Assembly (NCBI GenBank): GCA_907165275.2
Contig: OU015670.1
Span: forward strand, 9,327,501 to 9,391,500
From: Zygaena filipendulae
Lineage: Eukaryota; Arthropoda; Insecta; Lepidoptera; Zygaenidae
Length of the DNA stretch: 64,000 nt
Reading direction: 5' to 3'
The notes below the pieces were generated by a model. That model was not told where the DNA came from. It saw only the letters and a list, made by a program, of their open reading frames with translations, and ran no database searches. The position numbers were made by a program, and so were the translations under genes. How positions within the stretch are numbered: the stretch's first letter is position 1; each line of letters starts with the position of its first letter. Below are positions 35,701 through 46,062 of this stretch, piece after piece.

Positions 35701-37996
35701 AGTGGAACTGATGATGAAGACCGCAGATGGTCATCGGAACTACTAAATAATAGGTATTTCACAGATTCCGATTCGTTAACTTTAATGTGGTTTCTAAACA
35801 ATTTATGTTCGTCACAATGTATATGGTGAAGTGGAACTGATGGTGGTGTACCAGCAGAACTCCTCAAAAATTAACGTTCCTGCATCGGGAAAAGCAATAT
35901 TTTGTAAAAGGTTATGAGCAGTTGACAGTAGGCTATTGTAACTTAGATAAATTACAAACCAACTCACTAAAAAGAAAGAAATAAACAAATTTTTAACAAA
36001 AAAATTAAAACCGACTTCCAAAAACACAAATCTAAAAAAGCTAAAAATAATAAAATACCGATTTAATCCAAAAGACAAAAACACACGTAATATTATTATT
36101 GGTTTGTGCTACTACTGATCGGTATGAAGTCGGTGACAAGCCAAATATGGAGGGGGTTAAGTCGACTCCTGCCACCAGCTCTTCGTGAGCAAAACAACTC
36201 AAGTGGGCAGACACCAGCGGGCTTGTCACCGAATTCAAACCGATTAGTGGTAGCACAAACCAATAATAATATTACGTGTGTTTTTGTCTTTTGGATTAAA
36301 TCGGTATTTTATTATTTTTAGCTTTTTTAGATTTGTGTTTTTGGAAGTCGGTTTTAATTTTTTTGTTAATTATTTTTACTAGCCCATGTCCAAATTATTT
36401 ATAATACAATATTTGGCGCGTACGCCGCCCGCAGCAAAAAAATTCGAACCGGTAGGCGCGGGCGTAGCGCTTGGAATTTTGTAGATAGGTCACCTCCAAA
36501 CTAATGTTGAATAACTTTTAAAGTATAAATTTTTTCGACATAAAATATATTTTAATCATATTATTGTTTATTTTTTTAAATGGGTTGTATCAGGTTTTCA
36601 GTTAATTCATTAACACGTTGTATAGCAGCTATATCCTGTAAAAGTCCATATTGCATATTTTCAGTTGATTGAGTATTTAAAAGTCCACGACTACTCGAAC
36701 GGGTTCATCTTCATCATCGACTACATCGATGCTAACCTGATGGAGTTGATCCCAAAGGTCAATTTGACCGACATGACTCAGTGGTTCTCATGGTTCACTG
36801 TAAGTATGTACATGTACAAGTATAGTAATTAGACTACGAAAACACGACGCACGTTAAAATCTATGTGGCGTAGACGCAAGTAGTAATAACTCATTTATAA
36901 GATTTGAAGGTCTAGGAAGAGAAATGACAGTAATATTTAAAGAAATTGGATCAGAAAGTGAATCCAACAGAAATAAATCCAATCGAATCCATTGATTCAC
37001 CAAGACTTGTAAGAATTTAGGAATAGCACTTACTTGATGGACTATCACTACCTCTTTAAGAAATAATTTAATTTACTGGATTTTTATCCAAAGTTTAGTT
37101 TCAGAGTTTTAATTTTCACCAATCTAGGTCAAGTGGTTTCCTAGATTTAGTGGGTGATTTTAAATATTTACTAGCTGATCATTCAAATTTTGTTTTCCAG
37201 GAGGGCTTCGGTATGAGAATTAACTCCATCAATATTATATCAAATTCCAAATTAGTTGACGTTGTGATCACACTATTCAAGAAAGCGCTATCAGCCAAGA
37301 TAGGCGAGAGGATCCGAGTGCTGGACTCGGTAGAGAAACTCTTCGAAGTTGTGGACAAAAAATTGTTGCCATCAGAATACGGGGGCGAGGAGAGATCCAT
37401 GAAGACGATTTGCGGTATGTACCGTTGTCATATTTTTTCTTTAATGGAGCTTGTGGCAGGAGTTAATTGGTAGAAATCTTCATGGGTCACGCAAGGAAAA
37501 AAAGCATGTCCCAGAATGTCCCCTGCATGCAAATCGAGACGATTGGTTCAGTCCAGTCTAGTTCGGATATTTTAGTCATGCGCTGGCCGCCGTACTTGCT
37601 CACATCGTGCATTAGTATTGTGATAGGTGCAGGTTTAAGCTAAAATAGGTTTAAAGTTTTACTAAACATCATGTCACTGGGTCCATGGGTTGGGTTAGGT
37701 TAGGCTAATGATTTTAAAAATTGTGTTGGACCGTAATGTCGACATATTTTCATCATTCGGACGTTACGAGGCTATAGATCGTTTGCGCCCACAGTGCTGT
37801 CGAATTGAGAAATGTGTCACCAATGAAATCTTCTATTACAGATGATATGCTAGACGCGATCAGTTCTAAGGAACACGTCGAGTATCTGAAGATGATGAGT
37901 GGCGCCACCACGGACGAGGCATACAGGCTATCTGATGACGTCACAGACGAGGCCATGGGGATAGCGGGCACTTTCAGAACGCTCAATGTGGATTAG
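29781..37996 (+). CDS. CRAL-TRIO (Sec14-like) lipid-binding protein 2
   Basis: Exons 29781-29943, 33930-34092, 34440-34560, 36665-36799, 37201-37414 and 37842-37996 (TAG 37994-37996) have exactly the same lengths as gene 1 (163, 163, 121, 135, 214, 155) and encode 316 amino acids. The N-terminal region carries ATVVACKGSVERAKSKID. The lipid-binding fold includes FIFIIDYIDANLMELIPKV, GFGMRINSINII, and LPSEYGG near its end. Like gene 1 it should be a cytosolic carrier of a small hydrophobic ligand; which ligand is unknown. Against gene 1, exon 1 differs at only 5 of 163 bases and exon 6 is close to 90% identical, whereas exons 2-5 are clearly diverged (exon 3 only about two-thirds identical). 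Introns hold several nested MITEs. Confidence 0.88.
30043..30300 (-). mobile_element. Helitron-like repeat
   Basis: CTATTCCCCGCGGTTTTACC start and two cores. Related to the 16274-16578 variant, which likewise lies near exon 1 of its CRAL-TRIO gene, though on the upstream side. Confidence 0.6.
30310..30931 (+). mobile_element. Helitron-like repeat split by a MITE
   Basis: TCCTGCTAATATTATAAAT at 30310 resumes after the insertion with AAATGTGAAAGTGTGAAATG and ends in the hairpin and CAGTTAG at 30931. The two halves together match the reference copy at 20947-21145. Confidence 0.8.
30329..30751. mobile_element. Palindromic dimer MITE (GGACGCAGATAAGCAATA) with target duplication
   Basis: GGACGCAGATAAGCAATAAC and its complement TTATTGCTTATCTGCGTCC are the ends. 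AAAT flanks both sides (30325-30328, 30752-30755), the likely target duplication. The interior reads as two head-to-head copies of the 24085-24316 unit: CGTGTTTTAAAATTATAGCG in one half, its relatives inverted in the other. Confidence 0.8.
30932..31126 (+). mobile_element. Helitron-like repeat, abutting the previous copy
   Basis: TCCTTACTTATATCATAAAT start and GAACAGCTAG end. It begins at the base after the TTAG of the previous copy, so the two are arranged head-to-tail. Confidence 0.75.
31393..31666 (-). mobile_element. Helitron-like repeat
   Basis: ACTAGCTGTCCCCCGCGATT start, two cores, GACACGTGATTT end. Near-identical design to 24934-25218. Confidence 0.75.
31669..31886 (-). mobile_element. 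Helitron-like repeat, nearly full-length
   Basis: ACTAGCTGTTCCCCGTGG start, TTCCGCGGGAATTCCGGGAT core, GGTGTGAAAGCGTAACAGAC block, end TTATAATATTAGTAGGGA. Reverse complement of the reference design. Confidence 0.8.
32308..32538. mobile_element. MITE with GGGCCCTTATTCACTACGAC ends
   Basis: GGGCCCTTATTCACTACGAC at 32308 pairs with GTCGTAGTGAATAAGGGACC ending at 32538. The 231-bp interior includes CCATAACGCGCGTCCCAAAA. Copies at 12704-12928 and 60777-61047. Confidence 0.85.
33477..33816. mobile_element. MITE with ~50-bp inverted ends (CTCAGACCAAATAAAAACTA)
   Basis: CTCAGACCAAATAAAAACTA plus AAGACGGAACG at 33477 return inverted at 33785-33816. The arms extend weakly to GTGAAGCC. In intron 1 of CRAL-TRIO gene 2, ~110 bp before exon 2. 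Confidence 0.82.
34156..34336. mobile_element. Half copy of the TGACGTCAC inverted-repeat element
   Basis: GGGGATGTTAACTACTTTTG end, AGACACGTATTTTTTGC and TCGTGACGTCACTAACCGC blocks. In intron 2 of CRAL-TRIO gene 2. Confidence 0.65.
34596..34794 (-). mobile_element. Helitron-like repeat
   Basis: ACTAGCTGTTCCCCCGCC start and TATTAGGAGTATAGAT end; same variant as 2613-2820 and 44719-44923. In intron 3 of CRAL-TRIO gene 2. Confidence 0.7.
35039..36621. mobile_element. ACAACGTGTTAATGAATT MITE split by a nested element
   Basis: Ends ACAACGTGTTAATGAATTAA (35039) and its exact inverse ending TTAACACGTTGT (36621). The MITE body is only 35039-35137 plus 36354-36621. The inserted AACCGACTTCC element fills the middle. 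An uninterrupted copy lies at 46533-46863. The right end is ~43 bp from exon 4 of CRAL-TRIO gene 2. Confidence 0.88.
35138..36353. mobile_element. AACCGACTTCC element, nested copy
   Basis: Starts AACCGACTTCCAAAAAGGAG and ends GGAAGTCGGTT. It contains a tandem duplication of a ~260-bp block (about 35221-35460 and 35492-35756; both hold GTGGAACTGATGATGAAGAC). It ends in a ~350-bp palindrome (about 36008-36353), as in the copy at 10772-11714. The long open frame through 35013-35690 is low-complexity and not credible as a gene. Confidence 0.82.
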
Positions 37997-38274
37997 ACAT
38001 TAAAATAAAATTGACCTACAATTTCAAACAGCCTTTCGCATAGCATGCTGTGCCTATATATTATGTTAGCAGCAATAGTTTTAAGGGGCTATAATATATC
38101 GAAAAGTAGTTAAATGGTGAATTTTTAATGGTGATGAATGAATGATGGCTGCTTGCGTGCACGACGAAGTAAAAGGAGAAACAAAACGCAAAAACAAACA
38201 TTGTGATTATATTATTTAACCAACAACAAGTGATATGTCTGTGTCATTATTTAGTAAATACCATTTCCTTTTTG

Positions 38275-38280
38275 AATAAA
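38275..38280 (+). terminator. Possible polyadenylation signal of CRAL-TRIO gene 2
   Basis: AATAAA about 280 bp after the stop codon. An earlier hexamer at 38004-38009, only 8 bp after the stop, seems too close. Confidence 0.3.
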
Positions 38281-38654
38281 TTGAGTTACGAATTTATGTA
38301 AATCATTTTTTATAATTCACAAGAACTCTGAAATAAAAAGAGACTATTTGCGAATATTTTTCAAATAATATTTGTACATAATTATAATATCCCAAAACCA
38401 AGAACCTAATCACGTATAGGTTTCTGAGACTTAAAAACATTGAAGTATATTATGTTGGTACTGACGTACATTATTACATATACAGCATAAACTTCCATGA
38501 TTAAAAAAACATTTTTTTTGCATTCTTAAAGTAATTATGATGCGAAAGAAAACATGTTGTATCCTATACACAAACAATGGTAATTTATTCATGAGCCGAC
38601 CTCTATGTTTATTAAATTATAGTATAATATCTCAAGTTACTGATTAATTTGTTT

Positions 38655-38698
38655 AATAGTTATTCATATGACAGACGGTTAGATACCAGCAAGTTAAC
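38655..38698 (+). promoter_or_regulatory. Conserved block upstream of the odorant receptor start codons
   Basis: Ahead of all three receptor ATGs: ATTCATATGACAGACGGTTA here, ATTCACATGACAGACGGTTG at about 46412-46431, ATTCAAATAACAGAAGGTTA at about 57717-57736, each ending in GAGTTAAC-like sequence before ATGGAG. Probably 5' UTR or core promoter kept since duplication. Confidence 0.4.
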
Positions 38699-41683
38699 AT
38701 GGAGATAATTATACCCGCGTATGTATTTGTGGTATAAAATTATTATAAGTAAAATAAACGAGGTAATTCATAATTTTAAATGAATGTATTTGAATAAAAT
38801 CCTAGGTACTGACAGAATATCATATTGCGTATTAAAGATTGTTCCAAAACATCACAGATGATTTCTAATTTACTGTGATTAAAAGCAGAATATGATCAAG
38901 TAGATCTGTGTGTTGTGAAGTGTTATTAGGTGTTATATAATAGCTATTTTCATAAATATTTTCAGCAAAGAAGATGCACTGGTTTTAAGGTCCACCAGGA
39001 TCTTGAGTACATTCCTGGCCCTCATCGGGGCGTGGCCCGGCGAGGCTCTGGGACAGCAGAGGTCTTGGTTCTCGGAGTGCTGGAGGAAATTTTTAGTGTT
39101 CCAGAATGGGATTGTAATCGGCGGTGAAACATATTACCTGATAAATATGTTCCATTCGCTTGCGTTCTTCGATCTTGGACACATTTACATAACGAATTTC
39201 CTATCCGTGTTGGCTTTCTTAAGTATCTTTTATATTTTATTCACCTTGCAATCAAATTTATAATGCTTGGCTTTTACCATACAGCAGTGCCACCTGGTTC
39301 TAAACTAATGATAAGCAGAGCTTGTACTATGAGTGCTGAAGATCTGCTGAATTACTTACCAAGTTACTATCGGTTGAGCTTTGGTATTTCCGCTCTTCGT
39401 TCCAGGACAAAAAGTATCCTATGTCACTCGAAGATACTGTAGGAACTTTTAATCAATAAAATAATTCTTAGAATCGGTTCAGTAGTTCCAGAGATTAGAG
39501 ATGACATTGAAAACAAAATTTACCTTTTTGTAATATTAGTGTAGAATACTTACCTAGGTAGTCATTTTTTTTTCTTCATATTTTAGTGTCGCTATATTAT
39601 AGGAAATTTGGGAAAGTACGGCAAGATGTCAAGATATTTCATGATGGAGTTCCATCTGATACATCACAAACATAAAGGATCATATTATAAGAAGGTGGGT
39701 ACGAAGCAGAGAGCAGTCAAATTCCGAACCCAACCTAACCACTTGAGGAACTTAGCTAGTTGTTGTCACAAATATTTCATATAAATGTATTACTTTATTA
39801 TACTGTATTGTAGGCAAATATAACAAATAATAATATAATTTGTTCTTTTCGATTTTCGAATAATACAGAGGACAAAAAATTACGCTGCTTTGTATTCGGT
39901 GTTTGGTGCTTTGATGTGCTGGGTTAGGTTAGGTTATTTTATATGCTTGAACACAGGCATTGTACAAAATGATGAAGGATTACTCCCCTTAACGATTCCA
40001 GAACTAATCTGATCACCAGTTTTCGTTTCAGATGTATGAACGCGTAGAAAAAGTGTCTTACTACTTCTCACTGTATTTGTCGTCAATGATGGTCTTTGGT
40101 GCGGCACTCTTCAACATATCGCCGCTCTACAACAACATTAAGATTGGCGTGTTCACAGGAAACGTCCCAGAGAACGCTACGTTTGACTTCTCCATATTCT
40201 ACAAGTTCCCTGGGTTCGATCCCAACGATCATTTCTATATTGTGACGCTCTACAACTGCTTAATGTCGATAGAATGTGGTATCTCTGCGTGCATGATTGA
40301 TTTGTATCTATCGCTGATGGTATTCCAAATACCTAATAGGCCATATTGAAATACTGAGGAATAATTTGGAGAATCTGCCTCTGCCGAAAGGTCAGGTCTC
40401 CAGTTTTGGGCAGTTCAAATTTCAAGTGTACGATAGAGACGAGAACATAATGATACACGAGAAACTAAAAGAGTGCGTGATCCATCATAAAATGATTGTT
40501 AAGTACGTGTTTTGATTGAACTCTATTTGTATACCTAGTAGATAGTTATTTGCCTAGTAGTTGACTATTGCGGTTTTGCCCGCCTCAATTTCGGAGTTCC
40601 AGCAGGAACTCTCTATGTCAGCTAAGAGGGAAGTACCAGCCATCTCTAGTTACAAAATCTAAATAAATCGTAACTAAACACCAAAATATCTTTGTGTCGA
40701 GATTAAAAGTATATTATGACACTCAGAGATGATGTAGCTTCCTATCAGTGAAATAATTTCAGTTTCAGAGATTACCCATTACCCATTACCCACCCACAAA
40801 TTCAGAAAATTGAATAATAATTTTCTGAATTAAAAACATAAAAACTACCATTTTATAGGTACTTAATTGATTTAGTTTTGAGTGATTGAGGTTCGACTTT
40901 TAACTTTATTTTTTCATGTAAATTATTTTGGGTTTGGTTGGATCCTTCGAGTCTCTAGTTAATGTATTAGTAATATTTACCTTAAATCAAATCTAAAGGG
41001 CCCAGTTGAATAATAGTAACGAAAGACCAATTGTGTGTTGTCATTGCCTAACAGTCGACCTCTCATATTTGCTGCATCGATTATTTATTCTCACTCATTC
41101 TCACTCATGATCGTCTTCGTCTTCATAGGATATATTATGTACATATGGATGTAATGTACGTTACTATTTACTTAGTAGATAAACCACCAAATTACAAAAA
41201 AGTTTACAAACTCTTCTTTGTAGTTTTGCAGATGACATGTCTTCTTTTTTTGGACCAACACTGGCTTTTTCTTACTTATTCCATTCAGTCAGCTGCTGTT
41301 TGTTACTCCTAGAATGCTTTAGAGGCGTAAGTTATGTCACATGTATTAAAAATATGAGAAGTACGTTATGATACAAATTACCAATGTTCACGCGTTTTAT
41401 CCGATACATTTACGAGGATAATGCACACAAAATCTGCCATTATGTAAGTATGTGTTAAAAATATTTTTAAAGATCCCCTGAGAAACGCGGAGTAAAAGTA
41501 TATAAGTAAGGGATATAAGTAACAAGTGATGAGTTATCTGAAGACTAAGTTTAACTTGTGGTTATGGTATGATTCGTGTTTTAATTGACCAATGGGCACA
41601 TAGGTGTTTTGTAACGGAAAATCAGAAGTGGTGGTACATTTTTATAGCCACTCCATCTCTTATGAGCTAAACAAGAATTCATT

Positions 41684-42065
41684 TGGGGGCACGGCAGTGC
41701 CCCCGCCAAGTCGAGCAACAAAAGCGGCACGGCCGTACTATCCTTTTCTCGAAGCAATTCAGGCCATTTTCGACCCCCTATAACTTCGTTGTGGATAAAA
41801 CTAGAAGCCTGAATTTTTAGTAAACAAGCAGGTATTGTATAAAGACGGTATAATTTAAATTTCATTCGATTTGAACCAGTAGTTTAAGAATTATAACTAG
41901 TCAAAGTTTCTTAATTTTGTAGGTCACTCACTCACTCACTCACTGACCGATCATCAAAACTCTAAGGCACTTCTAGCAGACATAGAAGTTTGAAATTTAG
42001 AACACAATTAGTGTTTATTGTATAAATCAAGGAAAAACTAAAATATTTTGCAATTTCGGTCCAGT
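41684..42065. repeat. Interspersed repeat starting TGGGGGCACGGCAGTGCCCC
   Basis: Begins with a GC-rich hairpin (GGGGGCAC...GTGCCCCC) and CGCCAAGTCGAGC; contains (TCAC)n at 41925-41948 followed by GACCGATCATCAAAACTC. A related copy is at 45591-46062. Absent from the same intron of receptor 2. Confidence 0.65.
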
Positions 42066-42077
42066 TTTCTAGATACA

Positions 42078-42192
42078 CCAACTGCATAAATAACTTTGTA
42101 ATCCCATATAAATGTATGGAATTACAAAGTTATATATGCAGTTATATGTACCAACTGCACAAATAACTTTGTAATCCCATATAAATATATGA
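42078..42192. repeat. Tandem and inverted copies of an ACTTTGTAATCCC unit
   Basis: CCAACTGCATAAATAACTTT occurs twice (42078, 42151), each followed by GTAATCCCATATAAATRTATG; between them lies an inverted copy (GAATTACAAAGTTATATATG), so the stretch can fold into a hairpin. Confidence 0.75.
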
Positions 42193-42640
42193 GACTAGCT
42201 GTTCCCTGCGGTTTCACCCGCGTTAATTTCGGAGATCCCGCGGGAATTCAGAGATGCAAAGTAGTTAGTACTCTATATCCCTAGGTTTTCTTTACCCCTG
42301 ACAACGTGCATGCAAAATTTCATGAGATTTCACCAGCGTTAATTTCGGAGATCCTTCGGGAATTCCGAGATAAAATTACCCTAATCTGAATGCTCCAACG
42401 ATTTTCATGAAATTTTGTATACAGGGGATTTCGGGGGCCATAAATCGATCTAGCTAGGATTCATTTCTGGAATTCCCGCGCGAACTCTGATATCAACGCG
42501 GGTGAATTAATTATTGCATACTACACGTTGTCAAGGGTACAGGAAAGGTCATAGGGTAGTACTTTTATCTCAGAATACCCGCGGGATCTCCGAAATTAAC
42601 GTGGGTTAAACCGCGGGGAACAGCTATTTAAGCCGTTGCC
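42193..42640. mobile_element. Cluster of Helitron-like fragments
   Basis: Reverse unit from ACTAGCTGTTCCCTGCGG (42193) with two cores, then a forward unit ending CCGCGGGGAACAGCTA (about 42627). In intron 5 of odorant receptor 1. Confidence 0.65.
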
Positions 42641-42869
42641 CAGATATTAATAAATAATAATAATAAGTGTAGCTAGTTACCTACCTAGATATAAAGTGTA
42701 GATACATAGTTACCTAGACATAATTATGTTCAAAGGTACAATGGTCAACGGAATGAAAAAGCAAGAATGGGGCATGTGTTTATATTATAAAGTTGTACCA
42801 AAATCTTTCAAGTTATTAAAGTAGACTAAATTGCTCAAAGGAGGAAGACCATTTACAAAAAGAAATGAG

Positions 42870-43442
42870 ATCCCATCAAAAACAAACTTGTAAAAAAGTC
42901 CAAGTCTCGCAACTCAGTTCTTCTACAGTAAAAAGTTGTGAGATCAATGTAATACCAAGTCGGTTAATTTATTCAGTGCCTACTTAAGGGTCCTTCTATC
43001 TAAAGTTATCATGTTATAAGCTAATCTAATAACATTTTATAGTGACCATATCAAATTTAAAAATCCTTTATGTTTTAAATAGATTGATTGGCTTGGCGAT
43101 TACGTGAAAACACAATGTATCTCACAAGTAATACATATTATAATTAAATTAGATTGTTTAGAACCATAATTATGTATTACATGTGAGATATAGGTATTGT
43201 GTTTTCACGTAATCGCCAAGCCAATCAATCTATTTAAAACATAAAGGATTTTTAAATTTGATATGGTCACTATAAAATGTTATTAGATTAGCTTATAACA
43301 TGATAACTTTAGATAGAAGGACCCTTAAGTAGGCACTGAATAAATTAACCGACTTGGTATTACATTGATCTCACAACTTTTTACTGTAGAAGAACTGAGT
43401 TGCGAGACTTGGACTTTTTTACAAGTTTGTTTTTGATGGGAT
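42870..43442. mobile_element. ~573-bp near-perfect palindrome
   Basis: Arms of ~260-270 bp: ATCCCATCAAAAACAAACTT at the left returns inverted as AAGTTTGTTTTTGATGGGAT at the right, and near the centre GTATCTCACAAGTAATACAT faces ATGTATTACATGTGAGATA. The loop is only ~40-50 bp. Non-coding. In intron 5 of receptor 1; receptor 2 lacks it. Confidence 0.88.
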
Positions 43443-44718
43443 ATTATTGTCAATCTAAATTCAAAGTGGTAGTTTAATAACTATAATTTTTTTCAGGATC
43501 CAGAAGCACTGGCTAGATATGGGCCTCTAACAGTTTTAGTATTTGGCCAGCTCATACAGATTTCCGTTGTATTTGAAGTTGTCAATACTGTGGTAAGCAT
43601 CAACACAAATGTTTCTGATTCAATAATGGTTTATCACATAAACTTGCCCGATAGTAATAATGAAACTTGATATTTTTTACATAATAATAAGTACCTCTTT
43701 GACAAAGTATTCGACACTAGAATCAGTTCATTTGGATAATTTTCTTCATTCGTGTTATTTTTGTTTTAAAGCTCCGGAGTAGTAACGTCCATGTAACATG
43801 TTTAAAGCTCTAGTGTGGAGTTTCTAGTATTCTTATTCTTTTAGCTTTTGAGCCTCTTATTCCAGATAAATCGGTTTCTGCTCCGAATAATTCGATCTTA
43901 CTATCAAAACGATTGCCAACCAAATGATTGACCGCAAATTCTTCATTAATCCCAAATTATCGTACTTATGACAGTATTATCAATCGACCAAGATTTTGTT
44001 TAAGAGTGTACATACATTAGTAACTTATCTGATTTGTTTGTCATTAGAGCGTGAAATTGATTGATGCAGTGTACGGTGCCCCTTGGGAGGTCATGAACGT
44101 CAGCAATCAAAGATCAGTGAGCATCATGTTGCATCGGATGCAGAGTCCTATACAAGTGACGGCTATGGGTATGGTGCCTGTAGGTGTTCAGACCATGGCT
44201 GGGGTGAGAACGTTCTATCGATAAAACATGAGGAACCTTTAAACAAATTCTTTGATATCATGCATATTTTTGTCGTTGTAAATCGAGTAATCTTGGAATA
44301 TTGACTGTTTCAGATCCTGAAAACTACCTTTTCTTATTTCATGCTCCTGAGATCTATGAGTGAATAAGTACTCTCGAAGTCATTGAAATCTCAAGGGTTC
44401 TTCTAAATTTTATATTGTAATATGCTTTGTTCTAATAGTAAAGGAGTACTGTAACCGTAATCTAATGAAAATGATTCGTTCAAAACTAAAGCGCCCGATG
44501 AACTACTCGTATTAAGTTATTCTTAAGAAATAAATTAATATAGGTACCTATCTTCACAAATATGGTTTCTTTGAAGTTCCCATTTCTAACTGATATTTTT
44601 GGTAATGTGTAGATCACTAAAAATTGAAAGTCATACAAAGGAAATTTTAGCTTTAATAATACACTTTGATAGGTTTCAACTTTTGTAGAATTAAATTGAA
44701 GGCACACTTGATTACACA

Positions 44719-44923
44719 ACTAGATGTTCCCCGCGGTTTCACCCGTGGCAATTTCAGAGTTCCCGCGGGAATTCCGCATTACAATATAGCCTATGTTACT
44801 CAGGGATAATGTAGCTTTCTAATGGTGAAAGAAATTTTGAAATCGGTCCAGAAGTTTTTGAGTCAAATAGTAACAAACAAACAAACAAAAAACCAAATCT
44901 TTCCTCTTAATATTAGTATAGAT
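44719..44923 (-). mobile_element. Helitron-like repeat downstream of odorant receptor 1
   Basis: ACTAGATGTTCCCCGCGG start, TTCCCGCGGGAATTCCGC core, ATATTAGTATAGAT end. Confidence 0.75.
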
Positions 44924-45590
44924 TATATGGTATCTACTTATCTAGATTTATCGCATTTAATTTTGCTAATGAAAACGTTTATACCCAACCGCCAATGACG
45001 TTAGATTTTCTCACTCTTTTCTGTCTCAAAGAGAATTATCTTCTTCTTCCTTCTTTTTTATTAAATGGCAACTTTTAAGAAATTGTGCCAATGACAATGT
45101 GTGACTTGATAGACAAAGCAATGCGATTGAATTTAAAAAAAAAAAAACCGATACATTTTGAAAAAAGAGAATTATAATCACTAGGTACATCTGTCTCTCC
45201 AGTCTCCAAGCTCCTCCGAGCCTTAAAACTGTCACTTCGCGAAAAATCAATTCAAAAGAAAAGAATGCATGTCTCTAAAATAAAAAGGTTTTATAATGTT
45301 CGTTATGCAACATTATATCGAAGCTTTGCATTTGCATTGCATTGCGCTGAAGTCTTTAGTTGAGTAACATAGGCTATAATATTATAATCCGGAAGTCCCG
45401 CGGGAACTCCGAAATTACGCGGGCGAAACCGCGGGGAACAGTTAGTTGAAGATAAGAAGAAGAGATAGCAAACCTGGAAAGTGAACGACGAAATATTTTT
45501 CAAATAGAGTTTAATCAGTTTGTTTAAAAAGCGGTTAATATCCTGTTCCTGAAAATAGATTTTACCAGTTTGTTTAAAAACGCAATGATC

Positions 45591-46062
45591 TGGGGGCACG
45601 GTAGTGCCCCCGCCAAGACGAGCCAAGCGAAGCGGAGGTACTACCTATCTTTTCTAGAAGTGCTTCGTCGTTTTTTTGAACCCTTATAACTTAGGTTTGG
45701 ATTATACTAGATAAACAAAATTTTTGGGATATGTTCTCGATAGCGGACGAAACATACAAAGTTTTAATTGCATAGCTCTTATACTATAGATTTTATTTAT
45801 ACCTAAAAAACCCTGATTTCGTCACTGACTCACTGATGATCATCAAAATTCTGTTTCGCTTGTGATTCCCTTATTTCCTTATTTCTGATTCGATCACGCA
45901 ACGAAACTCCGAGTATAGCCCTCTCCATAGCCTTTTAGTTAACCATTAAGCTCATGAAGTCCATAGTGAGCGACCATGTTTCAGTAACGTAAGTCAAAAG
46001 GTAATCTGTCATTGCAAAGGTCGTACATTCACGCGGTTGAAATCACAGGCACCGGCTAGTTT
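45591..46062. repeat. Interspersed repeat starting TGGGGGCACGGTAGTGCCCC
   Basis: Same GC hairpin start and CGCCAAGACGAGC as 41684-42065. Ends near ACATTCACGCGGTTGAAATC. Confidence 0.6.

Larger units (their letters stand above)
38699..44367 (+). pseudogene. Odorant receptor 1, 4-base frameshift in exon 4
   Basis: Exons 38699-38718, 38966-39221, 39587-39694, 40032-40502, 41224-41326, 43497-43592, 44048-44203 and 44314-44367 (TAA). The product is a seven-transmembrane insect odorant receptor (7tm_6 family): LSTFLALIGAWPGEALG near the N-terminus, VTAMGMVPVGVQTMAGI and FSYFMLLRSMSE at the C-terminus. Such proteins act with the co-receptor Orco as ligand-gated cation channels in olfactory neuron dendrites. 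Exon 4 is 471 bp against 467 in both paralogues because of an extra ACCT at about 40331-40334 (CCAAATACCTAATAGG here, CCAAATAATAGG in receptor 2), which leads to TGA at 40347-40349. Everything else is intact, so the lesion is young, allelic or a sequencing error. The exon 2 end is uncertain because no GT donor fits the phase. Confidence 0.78.

Noticed and set aside
41224..41326. Alternative acceptor of receptor exon 5 at GCAG just before ATGACATG
   Set aside because: It gives an immediate stop with the phase of exon 4; the upstream TGTAG acceptor keeps the frame in all three paralogues.
41684..41760. Possible tRNA or small RNA hairpin (GGGGGCACGGCAGTGCCCCC)
   Set aside because: No cloverleaf or A/B boxes seen; the sequence is repeated at 45591 as the end of an interspersed element.
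45026..45626. Minus-strand open frames downstream of odorant receptor 1
   Set aside because: No recognisable domain; they overlap Helitron-like and GGGGGCAC repeats.
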